From positions 10,977,845-11,041,844 of the forward strand of contig OZ020524.1 of NCBI GenBank assembly GCA_963971425.1: DNA of 64,000 bases, written 5' to 3'. Both the position numbers and the translations under genes were made by a program. Below the pieces are notes generated by a model. That model saw only the letters and a program-made list of their open reading frames with translations, did not search any database and was not told the origin of the DNA. Of the stretch, positions 22,416-34,463 are shown piece after piece (the stretch's first letter is position 1; every line of letters begins with the position of its first letter). Source of the stretch: Bryoerythrophyllum caledonicum (lineage: Eukaryota; Streptophyta; Bryopsida; Pottiales; Pottiaceae).

Positions 22416-23183
22416 CATGTACAAAATTTCGCTTCTTCCTCGTACTGTACTGGTATGCTGCTGGTTTTGTTGAGTCTGGAATATTGTTCATCAGGTTTAG
22501 GGTCTTCCAGGTCTGGTTTCGGACTTTCTCAGAAGGCAGCTGAATATTCCCCACATTGACGTAGTGTAGTTTCCTGGAGATTAAGTTGGAATAATTTGAG
22601 GTGATTCCGTGTACACAACTCATTCCAAGCTTTAAAATACTAGTTCCGGTCAAACCACACTGTTCATTTTGTTGCGGTTCTTCGGATTCGGGAACAGGTT
22701 TATGAGTTATTTACAGTGAAACGGAGGCTTAGGGATTTCCCCCTGGATATTGATACCAGAATCCTGCTTCGTTGGCGATATTGCTGGGCCATGGATACTG
22801 CTCTAAGGTACCCCCCATAATCGACAAGGTAAGCAATGTGCATATATGGAGAGAGCAAATAAAAATAAATCTATTTTTCAATGATAGTGAGTAGAATTAC
22901 AATTTCAACCCAAGTGATTTCATATTTTTCCAATGGAAATTGAATTAGTTATGAATTTTTAAAGTGTGCTGCCATGTTTATTGGGTGGCCACCAATAGGT
23001 ACCCCAAATATGCAACAACCAAAAGCAAGGGGTCCTGATTGATAAAAAACCTCCATTTGGAGCTGAAGAGAATTGGATATACCCCAAATTTATAGGTGTT
23101 GGATATGGGATTTGGTTGGTTATGGGGGATACCTTAAATCTCCGATTTGCAAAGAATATTGATGCTTTATCTTTGCAAGCAAC
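22416..23183. other. Unannotated spacer with a direct repeat
   Basis: The part from about 22,835 to 22,980 (AGCAATGTGCATATATGGAG, CACAATTTCAACCC-like) recurs directly at 23,765-23,915, on the other side of the TA-flanked MITE. No gene is seen. Confidence 0.5.
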
Positions 23184-23185
23184 TA

Positions 23186-23730
23186 AGGTAAAGGTACCCA
23201 ATTCCGATCATTTAAGCCAGTTGGGGACTCAAATGACATTGTATGTCAAAAACATTAATGTAAAAAGATGCAGAATTAGGAATGAAACTCAACAAATATT
23301 TTTTCAAATTTAATCACAAAGATTTGCAATTGATATAGAATTTAAAAGCCCAAAAACCATCAGAGCCCATAAGCAAACTAGAGTGTAGGTGAGATTTGGT
23401 GCCCTCTTTTGCCCAATGCCAACAAGTGAGAGTGAGTAAAAGAGAGAAGACATGCCATGGATAACCAACTCATGGAGGGTACCCAATGCCGATCGGCCTT
23501 GTTTGGCTTTCAAGGCAATGCCACCAATGAGAGCTCAATTGAGGTTGAGCAACCCAAAATTGCACACATCATGATCCAATGCCGATAATGGCTGGTGTTT
23601 TCAAATTTTGAGTTATCGGTTTTGGGTCACTTCATGCACCATTTCATGCATTTGCCATTTTCATGCACCATGCCATGCATACTTTACTGATTGGAATTTG
23701 GTGGCATATCGGAATTAGGTGCCTCTACCT
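23186..23730. mobile_element. TA-flanked MITE (AGGTAGAGGCACC family), copy 2
   Basis: Starts AGGTAAAGGTACCCAATTCC after TA (23184-23185) and ends AATTAGGTGCCTCTACCT before TA (23731-23732). About 545 bp, Stowaway-like by its TA target. Complete at both ends. Confidence 0.85.
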
Positions 23731-23764
23731 TAATGGACCCCCCAAATGGCCAAGAACTCAAGCA

Positions 23765-23915
23765 ATGTGCATATATGGAGAGAGGAAAGAATTACACATT
23801 TAATTTGTAGTGATAGCCAATAGAATCACAATTTCAACCCAAGAGGTTTCATATTTATTGGATGAAATATGAATTAATTATAATATCCAAAGTGTGTTGT
23901 CATGTATAGGCGGAG
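23765..23915. repeat. Direct repeat of 22,835-22,980
   Basis: Begins CAAGCAATGTGCATATATGG and follows the earlier copy for about 150 bp with scattered differences. The two copies flank a TA-type MITE. Confidence 0.65.
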
Positions 23916-23929
23916 GCCTCGTCCATCTC

Positions 23930-24720
23930 TATAGACAACCTTGAGCAAGAATTCTAAGGTATTTTTTAAAATTGAATTCACTAGTACAAATAGGGTTGTT
24001 TGTACATTCTAAATTTGACACATTTACACTATTCACACGTTTATAATACTTTATCCGACACTTTTACAGACACTTTAAAGAAAAAAATTGTAAGAAAATC
24101 CCTATATGTACTAGTAAATAAAATCAATTCTTTCGGAGAGTGAAGAAAGAATTTACCCAAGATATCATCAATGATTGCCTACAGTTTTGTTCTTTGAGAT
24201 AAAATTAAGATATTTAAAATTACTTAGAACTAATAATAATCATTGAAAATTTTGAAAAAAACGAAACATGGCTGATGTGGATTTTAGACACGAAGAATTA
24301 TTTAGAGATATATTTAAATTCAGTTGAAAATGGAAGAAAAAGAGGGATATCTTATTCAATCTTCAGATGACTCTAAAAAAGTCTTATTATTTTCAATATG
24401 TCATATAAATAGAACATGCTCGGCACATGTTTTGGAACCATAGAAACAGGACTTGGACTGCAAAATTAAAGTGAAGGTTCCATTGTACAAGCAGCGTTCA
24501 GCAACGAGCGTCGGGGACCGTTGGAATTTAGAAACTATGAAATACAGTTAAAAGGTGTGCACGTATGGTTTGCATCCTCAATATACTCAGTAAAGCAAAA
24601 CGAAAGATGCCAATTCCCATGGCTGATACTCGAATTAGATATGCTACATCATTTCCTGCCAGATTGCGTTTGACGTTGAGGTTGAAGTAGCTTATTCTGG
24701 ACGTTCAAATCTCCAAGTTA
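23930..24720. other. Upstream region of the peroxidase, no gene seen
   Basis: AT-rich sequence without a supported frame or repeat. It probably contains distal promoter DNA of the peroxidase. Confidence 0.5.
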
Positions 24721-24772
24721 TCTGCACAATTTTCCTGTACACGACTAGCTCATCATCAGGAGCTGCCCTCTC

Positions 24773-24782
24773 GTATATATGA
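24773..24782 (+). promoter_or_regulatory. Candidate TATA box of the peroxidase
   Basis: CGTATATATGA lies about 240 bp before the ATG. A likely 5'-untranslated intron runs from about 24,852 (CACCGTGAGTAAAT) to 25,000 (TTATTCAG), so transcription probably starts near 24,800-24,810. Confidence 0.5.
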
Positions 24783-25012
24783 CTCCACCCTCAGTTGTGA
24801 TTCTATAACTTTTCGCTATCAAGCACTGGTTCAGTGAGCAAGTTCACACCGTGAGTAAATGTCTTTCCTCTTCCGTACTAGGTTGATAGGACTCGTTTCT
24901 GATCTAACTGAGCATGAGAGTATGGGATACAAGGTCAAATACTGAGCTTGCGTTGTTTGGAGCATGCATGGTTTATGACACGTTGAGTTGTGTTATTCAG
25001 GATTCAGTCAAA

Positions 25013-26398
25013 ATGGCGACTAGTTCCAAGGTTGGAACTGTGGTGTCGGTGATGGTCCTGGCATGGGCGATGAGCTCTTTCAATACGGCAGAGGCGGCGA
25101 ATAGCACCCTGTCGGCGGACTTTTACAGCCTGACGTGCCCGCAGTACAAGACGATTATCGACGACTACATCAACACGCTATACAACTCCCCCCAGAACAA
25201 CACTGTCATTTCCATGATCCGATGGGCGTTCCACGACTTCTTCAATGTAAGACGACGATCGATGGACAACGACTGGACAGTTCGACTTTTATATTGATGA
25301 TGGTTGATTGATGATTGGATTATTCTGTGCAGGGCGCTGACGCATCGTTCCTGCTGCGGTCCGACAACTTCCCGGGCAACACGTCCGAGAAGGACTCTGA
25401 TAAGCAAGTGGGCATGCGGAATAGCAAGTACGTCAACGACATCAAGGAGGCGGTAGACGCCGTGTGCCCCGGAGTGATCTCGTGCGCTGATACGCTGGCT
25501 GTGGCCGGAGCTGCTGCTGTCGAAATTGTAAGCAACAAGATATACTTGCATGTGGAGTAGTACTGCGTGATCGTAATACTCTTTCTGACTTGTGTGATTT
25601 GTTACACGCAGATGGGAGGGCCAGCTATTCCTCTCAGGGTCGGCCGCAGGGACAGCCGCATCAGTTTGAAGGAGTCGGCGGACCAGCTTCCCTTCAACAA
25701 CATCACCGTCACCCAGTTGCAGGCATTCTTCGGGGGTCTTGGGCTCGATCTTGCTGAGGCTGTTGCTATGCTGGGTGAGTAGTGTACGCCTATTCAATCA
25801 GACTAGCTCCATGGTGTTAACAGCATTGTCAGTTCTAGTCAGGCTCCTCAGTTCCAAGGACTACTGGAAACGACTGGCTGCTTGTGCGATTATGGTGATT
25901 GGTTACTGAGACAGGTTGGATTTTTATGGTTTTTCAGGTGGACATTCCGTGGGAAGAGCGCACTGCGTGAGCTTCTGGGAGCGCCTGTACCCAACCACCG
26001 ACCCCCTTCTGACGCCCAAGTTCGCAGCGAAGCTGTACGACCGCTGCCCCAAGATCCAGCCCACCGCAGACAACCCGAACCCGCTGAACGTGACGAACCC
26101 GATCCACTACACGTACATACGTAACGACCCGCTGTCGCCCCTCACGATGGACGTGCACTACTACCAGGAGCTCCTGGCCCGCCGCGGCGTCATGACCGTG
26201 GACGATAACCTCATCTGGGACAACCGCACCCTGCCCATCGTGCAGCTGTACGCGGCCAACGAGACGGCGTGGAAGGAGACCTTCAAGGTCGCGTACCAGA
26301 AGCTGAGCGAGATCAAGGTGCTCACCGGCACAGACGGCGAGATCCGCGTAAGGTGCACCATTCTTAACAACGGGACAGCGGCGACAACGGGTCAGTAA
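25013..26398 (+). CDS. Class III (secretory) plant peroxidase lacking one conserved disulfide
   Basis: Four exons in phase: 25013-25246, 25333-25527, 25612-25774, 25938-26398, giving 350 aa. This is the ancestral three-intron layout of plant class III peroxidases, haem enzymes that use H2O2 to oxidise phenolics in the cell wall or vacuole. An N-terminal signal peptide (hydrophobic VVSVMVLAWAM, then AEAA) is followed by CPQ near the mature start. The distal site keeps Arg and His (IRWAFHDFF) and the proximal site reads LGGHSVGRAHC. Cys pairs 11-91, 97-301 and 177-209 (HRP numbering) have candidates. The C44-C49 pair is absent: HDCFVxGCDAS is HDFFN-GADAS, one residue shorter, in the distal calcium loop. 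At least seven N-glycosylation sites are visible. All exons are open, so it looks functional. I started at the ATG after a 5'UTR intron because it gives the signal peptide. Confidence 0.93.
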
Positions 26399-28026
26399 AC
26401 AAGTGAAGATCGAGATATTCCAGCTTACAATCCGAGTGCTCTGTTGCTGAAGGAGAACATGCTCAATCTGGACATGTTCAATTATCTAGTATCATTTAAT
26501 AGTCTAGCTATTATCACAGAACCTGAACTGGTAATAAGTGTCAAAGCATCATGGACCAAGTCTGATTGCAGCTTGACGATTAAGTTTTACAGGTGCAATG
26601 GATCGGCTGCAGCTAGTAGACCGGTCGTAATTTTATGATGTGTTACGGATTAGACAGAGACGCGCGGCTGATAGTAATTAAGTAGTGGTTGTGAGTACTC
26701 TGCGGTTCTGTTAAATTGCCTGTTGGATTAATGGGTCGAAGGCCTGAATTATAGTGCTGTAAAGACTCGTATTAACTGCCTCGTATTATTATATTGGTTC
26801 TTTCTTGCAGATTATTGGTTCGGAGCCTTTTAATTAATTAATTATATGAGACTGGCGCTTTTGTGCTAGACGCCAATTGTTCTAAGAGGAATAAGTGTGG
26901 CACAGACCGCCAACCGTATAGCGAATTTGCAAGCGTCTGTCTTGGACGTCATATAGTATTATTATTATCGCTGCTGGAATAACATTATGGATTCTTTTTT
27001 TTTTGTTGGCACAAAAACAAAACGAACCATTATGGATTCGTTCCAGCTCCTGCGCTCCTGGAATGAAGATTTCTTTAATGGATTTGTGTGCGTTCGTTAT
27101 GATGGGATTCGTTGAAAGTGCAAGCAACTGTTTCTGGCCGTTGACGGTCAATGTTGGTGCAGTGATCACCCAGCGCTGGGATCGCCGTATTTTCCTATCA
27201 CGAGCGTTTCTAGGATCTTGAGGGGCAGTCCAACAAGCTGCAAAGCAGCTCATCCGCCCAAGTCCCCACCGGCCCTCTGCAAGCAGGAAATGCTTTGGAA
27301 ACGCAGCACTGTTGAGTGTGAAGGACGCCGTGACTCCCAACCAGTAGGTCGAGTTCTGAAAGGCTCACATTACTGTCTTGTAAATGTTGTGTAATGATTT
27401 TTTATTTTTTTTTACACAAGTAAAGATTCCTTTACTGCAAAGGGAAGAGGGAGAACACACAAGGAGCCCGGGCAGACCCCGCCAGGATTGTGGAAAGATA
27501 TTCCATTGAAACGGATAATGCAATATTCATTTGAGCTTACTTACGCAATTGCAAGTGTGAATTTGTCAAGGTACAAGCATGCGTCTTTTATTGCGACTCA
27601 GCAATTGCCTGCTCGCCATGTCAGAAGACAACTCCATGAATCTTCGCACTGAATGGTAACCAAATTGAAGGAATGGATTCATCAATTTGTATAACACAAT
27701 AGTGTCAAAATATGATCTAATTTAAGAACCACTTTCGAGCGCTGCTAATCAGTCAAATTGTCTGCAAATTGTTGAAATCCTGCACTACAACCTTCCAGTT
27801 AACCAGCTCGAGGTGACCAAACGAGACAGTTGGATCGACATTTTTGAAGAAAATTATTCATACTTCTCGATAACATTTTCCGTCTCTAGATTCTCATATC
27901 GTGTTCCGACAAGCGGCTGGGAGACTGTTGTTTTGTACCTGGGACTTCGCACTTATCATGTCAATACAGATCCATATATTAAAAATAATATACATTTCAG
28001 AAGGTGAAACAGTGCTAAACTCTACA
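26399..28026. other. Peroxidase 3' flank, no gene seen
   Basis: The first few hundred bases are presumably 3' untranslated. A frame on the minus strand at 26.9-27.3 kb has normal-looking composition but no motif, and it is not called. Confidence 0.45.
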
Positions 28027-28078
28027 GAAGGGGCGCTTTACACTACGGACCATGGAGATTGACCAAGAGAAATCATTA

Positions 28079-28121
28079 TTTTCATGGTCACGGCTCTTGG
28101 TCAAGAGCTGTGACCATGAAA
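28079..28121. repeat. Subterminal hairpin of the Harbinger element
   Basis: TTTTCATGGTCACGGCTCTT and its near-complement AAGAGCTGTGACCATGAAAA are separated by only a few bases. The arms form an 18-20 bp stem. Confidence 0.85.
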
Positions 28122-28471
28122 AATGAAAAATCATTTTTTGAGTGTCTTGGTCGCTTCTCATAGTGTAAAGTGGATTTGGACTGGGCAAGTGTGGGCTGAT
28201 TTTTTAATGTATATCTAAAAAGGGCGGATTTGGAGTTTACCTCGTCATTCACTCTCTCACCCTCCCCTTCTTCTTCCTCCTTGTTTCCACCTTCCCTCTT
28301 TTCTTCTCTTCTCTTGAAATTTGAGCAACTAGGGTTGAAATGGAAGGGAGGAGGAGGGACCTTGTGTTGATGCTAGGGTTGTATATGTGCTTGCACATGC
28401 TTGTTTCACATGTTCTGAGCATGCAAGCACTGATTTTACAATGAGAGTGGGAGAAATTGGCATTTTTCAGC

Positions 28472-29415
28472 ATGTTTTTGGAGAATATGGGACGAGGAAT
28501 ACGGAGCATTTGGATTTTTGCAAGACAAGGTGGATTTACGGATCGATTATTGTTGGGATCATACACTGAAGGGCAATTCAAGGTTAGAACCCGAGTTAAA
28601 TTTGCTACTTTCGGATTTTTTTGTGAGAAGTTAGGGCCATGTTTGCAAAAACAAGATACACCTTTTAGGAATTCAATTTGTGTGGAAACTAGAATTGCAA
28701 TTTCGTTGACAAGGCTAGGATCTGGCAATGGACAATTGCTTATAGGGGATTTATATAGGGTTGCTGAATGTACGGTTTCAAAAATTGTGAGAGAATTTTG
28801 TAAAGCCGTTAGACAACATTTGCAATGAATATTTGTTCAAATGCTTAGTGAATCGCAATTTAGGATTTTAGCTAAAGAATTTGAAGCTCTACATGGCATT
28901 CCATACATTGTAGGTGCAATAGATGAGTCGCATATCGCAGTATTGGCGCCAATTGTTGGTGGAGAAGATTATTATTGCCGGAAGTTGTTCCATTCAACTA
29001 TTCTTTAAGGAATCGTTGATGTCAAATGCAGGTGTTGGGATTACGAGTTTGGCTGGCCGGTAGTTTTCATGATTGGGTTGTTTTTCAAGTTACAAAAATT
29101 GGAAGAGCTTGTATGGAGGGGAAACTGCATCCGTACAAGTTGATAGGGGATGCAACATATCCCTTTAGACCGTGGATGTACTGTCCATTCAAAGGAGGAA
29201 AAGCTGAACTATCACAAATCCATGGAAATTGGAATTTCATTCAATCTTCAACCCAAATGTGTGTAAAGAGGGCATTTGGAATTTTAAAAGGGAGATGGAG
29301 AATTATCATGAAGAGGTGTGATGTACCATTGATGATGGTACTGGATATTGTCGAAAGGTTTATTGTGATGCACAATTTGTACATCTCAATAAAGGATGGA
29401 TTTGACGTGGACTAG
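28472..29415 (+). pseudogene. PIF/Harbinger transposase (HARBI1-like DDE nuclease), broken
   Basis: Motifs in order: GNGQLLIGDLYRVAECTVSK (helix-turn-helix region), GAIDESHI (first catalytic Asp), GDATYPFRPW (second Asp) and VKRAFGILKGRWRI (region of the catalytic Glu is altered or lost). DDE proteins of this family cut and paste the element after binding its ends with a SANT-type partner. In-frame stops lie at 28826-28828 (TGA) and near 29008 (TAA), and the frame shifts near 29060. The start is uncertain; the ATG at 28472 is the first in frame. Confidence 0.8.
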
Positions 29416-29740
29416 ATTACAGAAGCCGAGGAACAACTACAAAAAAGAATAGATAGTGGCGATTTAAGAGAAGGTCCAAAATTGCGTTGTGAAAGGGCAT
29501 CAATTCAGGAACTGAAGGATAGAGTTCTGAATAGATCTGATGATTTTTATAGCAACAAATGAAGTGAACGATCAGGAGATTGAAGCGTTTCTATTGAAAG
29601 AAAATGAAAGGGCTGAAGACTTGCTTCGTGAAGCTACAACAATGCACAAAGTTCTGGCATAAAGTCTATGGCATTACAAAATTTGGAAGGAGTCAAATCT
29701 AGTGTTTTCTGATAGTAGTTCTAATTCCATGGAAGAATAG

Positions 29741-31163
29741 CTAAAACCTCTCTAGAAGTGCTGAAAAATTACGGTCCATATTTTTTAACAAATCTGTAGA
29801 CTGTTGGAAGGTGGAAATCAAAATGGCAGAATTGCCTACCACTTGCTGCAAAAGTCCTTCAATTTTGACTTGACTCTTCTTTTTCTTCTCTTGTGTATTT
29901 GGTGCTATGGAAGGGTTGAATTCTGCCGATTCTAGAGTCGTTGGTGGTGAAGAAGTCGTTCCAAACGTGTCGTCTCCTTCCATAGCACTTGCCAAAATTT
30001 GGTTGTGAACACTTGCACGTCTACTATTCTATATGTCCATCTCTTCAAACCAACAACATTCTTGTTTTTTCTCCGTCTCTGAAATTTCATTCGCCCTCTT
30101 GTCATTTCGGTATTCAGTCAAGATAGTTTTGTACCGCTTCTTACAAGATAGCCATGTTCGGTTGAATCCTCAGATTTCCGCAACCATTCATACTTGTAAC
30201 TTCACCCATGCATTCATACCTACTTTATTGTAACAATACATGACAAAAAATAGGAGAATTATGGCCAAAAACAAGCTCAAAAGGGGTGAAAAGGCAACTT
30301 GAATGAAAATTCCAGCAAAGAAATTAGGATAGTTTTTAGTACAATTAACAATCCGAAAACATCTTCGACATCAAAAAGCTTGTGGTGAAATTATGGTTGT
30401 AGGAGGAATATATTTACTCTCCATAGATCGGGGTTCAAATCCCCTCGCGCGCAAGATGGTAGGGCCATAAAACTAGACCTGCAAAGCCTCCGCGGCACCG
30501 CCTGATGCAATTTTGGGGGGGCATGCCGCTAAGGCCAAGGACTTCTACGGCCCACATGCGCCAGCATTCGCCACAAAAAATCCAACGTTTTGCAAAAAAA
30601 TTTAAAAATTTCATACCTTGTTTGTTTGTTGTTCTTGCAATTTCCTCGCCCATCTTGCCTCTCATTGCAATCAAAGTTTTGACTTCGTAATCCTTCCATT
30701 TCCTCGGAGTTGCGTCCTCTTCATCCGATTCTTCAAGTTGAATCATAGTTGCCTTCGCCTTTTTCTTCGGTTTTTCCTTCACGGCAGTGTTCTATTTTCT
30801 TAGACGACCTCTCTTCTTTGGAGGCGCTTCGGACACCTTTCTTACACCTTCCTCTTGTTTCACCTCCAAAACCCCCTATCCTCTTATGAACTCACTATGT
30901 GGGATTTGGGTGTCAATCTCTTTTAATTCTAGACTTTCACTATGAGGGAGTCTTCTCAAAAAAGGTGTAGAAGTAGGGAGAAATGCACTAGGATACAAAT
31001 CAAGAAAATTCGGCCCATGCTGAAATTGCACTTGAACAATTCTAGATGGTGCATTACTTAGAGGCAAAGAAAATGGTTTTGGAAATTTCATCCATTCGGA
31101 GTTTTGCGACCATGTGTGCCCTTCATAATCTCTACACTCTCCGTCTACACTATATTCCTCCAT
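29741..31163 (-). pseudogene. PIF/Harbinger second protein, Myb/SANT (trihelix)-like, broken
   Basis: An ATG at 31163 opens MEEYSVDGE. The middle carries RKWKDYEVKTLI, the tryptophan-based helix pattern of the Myb/SANT-like DNA-binding protein that partners Harbinger transposases. The C-terminal piece ends MDRNFSALLERF, typical of its tail. In-frame TAG codons at 30876-30878 and 30792-30794 interrupt the frame, and the link to the C-terminal piece (29995-29741) needs an intron or a frame change. Confidence 0.7.
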
Positions 31164-31938
31164 TGAAAGAAAAGATAGGGAAAAAAATCTTCGCAAAATC
31201 AACAAAAAACATGCAAAAAACAAAACAAAACAATGCATACATAAGAAATTAGAGAGGGAGGAAAATGGGACATACGGCCTTTATTCACTTCACTTATTCT
31301 CCAACGGTCTCAAAAAAACGGCGTCAAAAAATAGTGTCCCAACGTCCTACAGTAACATGTAAAAATTACGGGAAAAAAATAATTAAAAAATAAAATAAAA
31401 TTGATTTTCAGCTAATCACTAATTTTCAGCCCATCGGCCCCCTTATATTCCGTTGAGCCGACCTCTTTGCCTCGACTCGACAAAAAACCTGTTGGATCCA
31501 AAAAATAGCGTATTAAGGTAATCTCAAACTCTGTGGTCAATCTCCTTTTTTCAAGGTACTATAAAGCGAACTTGGACCGGGACGTCTTCCTTAGCCAATC
31601 ACAGATTTTAGAGGGCCGTGGTCAATCTCCATGGTCCGTAGTGTAAAGCGTCCCTAACCGACATTGACTGTGACTAAAGTTCATCTCAAAATACAAGAGA
31701 AATATGAGATTGCAGTGCCTAGGACATTATCAATATGTCAAAACAATCCAACTATCAATATTCTGCAACCAATTCAAATTTTCAACTTACTCAGCAAGAC
31801 AATGCTCACATTCAAAGCCGGACTTGGCGTGAGAGGGACATCGGTAACTCGCATCGACAGACATAAAAGTCTTCCTCATCCCGTACACCGTTCCTTGAAT
31901 GTAGTGTAGACTAGACTATTTGAAATTTCCTACACTAA

Positions 31939-32476
31939 GGGCCGCTTCACACTTGGTGGCCAAGTCGAGTGGCCATCGATTTCCACCAATGAGATTGCGA
32001 GAATGGCCAAAGTCCGGACTTTGGGCCTTCACACTTGTGCCCAAACTCCAAAGGCAGTCGTCCTACATGGCAACACATTTGGGTTGTTTTGGCGCCAAAG
32101 CGACGGCCTCTCGAGCAAAACTTGGGTCGCCCATTTAAGTCGACCCAAACTACAATCGAGAGTCCATCGAATGCTTTATTAAAATAATCAAAAACTGACA
32201 AGATCTAAACCGTTGGATGAAAGAGGCCGAATTTTTTGGCTGGTTTTTTTTGGATGATTTTTTTGGGCTGATTTTTTTGGGCTGATTTTTTTTTGTGTAA
32301 TGATATGGGGTTTGGACTTTTGTCTTGGCCTTTGAGGCTTCACACCACGACCGCCCAAACCTTCAATCTATATTATTAAATGTATTTTTTTGGCAAAAAG
32401 GTTTGGCCTCTCGCCATAGTTTGGCCACTCATCTTGACGGACGGTCACTTGACTTGGGCATAGTGTGAAGCGGCCC
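31939..32476. mobile_element. Tourist-like MITE (GGGCCGCTTCACAC family), full copy
   Basis: Ends GGGCCGCTTCACACTTGGTG and, read inward, GGGCCGCTTCACACTATGCC, with TAA target copies at 31936-31938 and 32477-32479. The termini resemble those of the 28-kb Harbinger element, so that family may have mobilised it. It also preserves an uninterrupted version of the site hit by another MITE at 36,531. Confidence 0.9.
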
Positions 32477-32685
32477 TAATTGAAAATTTACATGCAATTG
32501 TTGACTGACACACACTTGCTTGAAAACAAATACCCAATCAGAACTTGGCATGCACATGCGTTGATGGAAATTAGTGTGGATGATCCACATCAATAATGAA
32601 TCCACACTATATTTAGTATTTAGTATAGTACTCACTGCATGCGCTAATTTATTCCATATCATTCAGTAGTCACATGGCTCGCTTA

Positions 32686-33078
32686 GAGCACCCGCACCTC
32701 GCGTGCCAACGGAGACGCCAACGCCAATAGCTCCCCCACCGCCGAGAATTTTCTTCACGCTAAATATACTGCTACACCAAAATGAGACGATTTCACTCCA
32801 ACTTCTTGTGAGCTTTAGAGGACGCCATACAAATCGGTGAATGCCATGAAAGATGCTAACTGGACGTGATTGCCGAGCTGATTCTTCGAACTCATTCATC
32901 GAGCTAATTCTTGGAACCCATTTGTTGAGCTCATTAGTCCATCTACAAACATGCGTTCTCTGAAAGTTTAGCCGGGACACTTCAGGCGTGGTTGTGGTGG
33001 GATGTATAGTTGCAAAATCTTTGTCGTGGTCGCATTCTTGTGCCACACATTTTGGCGTGAGGAGGAGTGAGGATGCTC
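32686..33078. mobile_element. GAGCATC MITE, copy 2
   Basis: Ends GAGCACCCGCACCTCGCG and, read inward, GAGCATCCTCACTCCTCC. Flanks are TTA and TAA. About 390 bp, similar in size and ends to the copy at 19,041-19,430. Confidence 0.65.
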
Positions 33079-33119
33079 TAAAACTCTAACCTCATATGCC
33101 ATGCGCACATGAGTGCGTT

Positions 33120-34460
33120 CACTATAAGAAACCCGTGATTTTTGTGACGTTAGCTGTGATCTAGTGTGTTTTTCAAAACATGTTTTTGCGAACGGGCCGT
33201 GCCTTGGGCTTTCGGATTTTGGTGGATGTTGCACCAAACATGAAAAATTGGCGGAAAAACGCAGAGATGTTAGCATAAACGTATTTGTTTTGCGGGACGT
33301 CCTAGTGAACATAGTCATGTTTTAGACAACGTCCTCAGAAAGGTGACAATGCCACGTCGGCAGGGGGGTTTCAGATTCACTGTGAGTAACTTCGAGATTG
33401 TTACTGCAACCTCCCGTAAAACACTGCCCAATGGTTAAAACACAATGGAGATGGGCTGACCCTTACAAAAATAAAAACGTGGATGTCGTTACTGACGTCA
33501 CAAAAAACGTGTTTGAGCCACGTAGGCAAGGTAGAAATTGGATTCTTTTTAAAATGTTTGTGCCACGTAGGCAAGGTTGAAATCAGCTGCCACGTAGGCA
33601 AAGAGGATGTTGGAACAGACGTCTGGATGGACGTCTACTGTGACATTTTAATGTTTATGCTAACACGAGGCTAACACCATGACAAATCCAATAATCCCAT
33701 ATGGATTGTCACCACTTGTGCATCCTATTGTATATATATGTAAGGCCTTCTCTCCTATCTCATCACACTTGAATCAAGAGTGATTCACTTTCATCCATCT
33801 ATTTGGATGAATTTGAATTACCCTTGAAACTTAAAGTGATACGGTACTTTTTGATGACATGGCGCTTCTTTTTGGTGACATGGCACTTGCTTTTGCTGAC
33901 TTGGTGCTTGCTTTTGGTGACCTCCATCTCAACGAACGTCACAAAAAACGTCATAACGAACGTCACAGAAAACATGCCGTGTTAGAGATGACGTCCCAAT
34001 TTACATTGTCCACAATTAATTATTGCATTAAACTATGCTGATTGGACATGCCACGTCATATTTTAAAAAGTGACATGTCATATTTTAAAGGTGCCACGTC
34101 ATAAAATGGCGGGTCCACGTATGCAAGCCTAGTCACAATCGTATGCCACGTCATGCGCCACATCATGGGCCACATTACCAAGGGCCCGGATGAAAAAATT
34201 GGGGATGTGGCACTGCCCGTCCATGTGGCGATGACGTGGACGCGACGTGGCAGCCACATGGCAGATTTTTTACACCTTCAACCCCCAAGTTTTTGTGACG
34301 TTTTAAAAAACGTGGGCCTGATTTTTGAGATTTTGGCATGTTTTTCGCATGTCAATTATTACGGATTTTTTTGGACGTCAACGTTGACGTGCCGGATGCT
34401 GCACAAAACGTAATTGCACGTTAGTTGCCCTGTCACAAAAAACACGGGTTTCTTATAGTG
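33120..34460. mobile_element. CACTA (CMC/EnSpm-type) non-autonomous element, TSD GTT
   Basis: Ends CACTATAAGAAACCCGTG and its inverted match CACTATAAGAAACCCGTG on the right, flanked by GTT at 33117-33119 and 34461-34463. A 3-bp target duplication and CACTA termini are diagnostic of the superfamily. The interior is dense in CCACGTAGGCAAGG, GTCACAAAAAACGT and GACATGGC-type short repeats, the expected subterminal binding sites, and has no transposase. Confidence 0.92.
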
Positions 34461-34463
34461 GTT

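Larger units (their letters stand above)
28030..31654. mobile_element. PIF/Harbinger DNA transposon, both genes decayed
   Basis: Inverted ends of about 37 bp start GGGGCGCTTTACACTACGGA on the left and GGGACGCTTTACACTACGGA read inward on the right. TAA follows the right end and GAA precedes the left, near the family's 3-bp TWA target. Inside are the two genes expected of this superfamily, arranged convergently: a HARBI1-like nuclease (plus) and a Myb/SANT-like protein (minus). A near-perfect hairpin lies just inside the left end. Size 3.6 kb. Confidence 0.88.

Noticed and set aside
25165-25797. 210-codon frame antisense to the peroxidase
   Set aside because: It is a shadow of the GC-rich peroxidase exons and crosses their introns.
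26882-27340. 152-codon minus-strand frame downstream of the peroxidase
   Set aside because: No recognisable domain, and the start is not supported. It could be a gene relic but nothing shows it.
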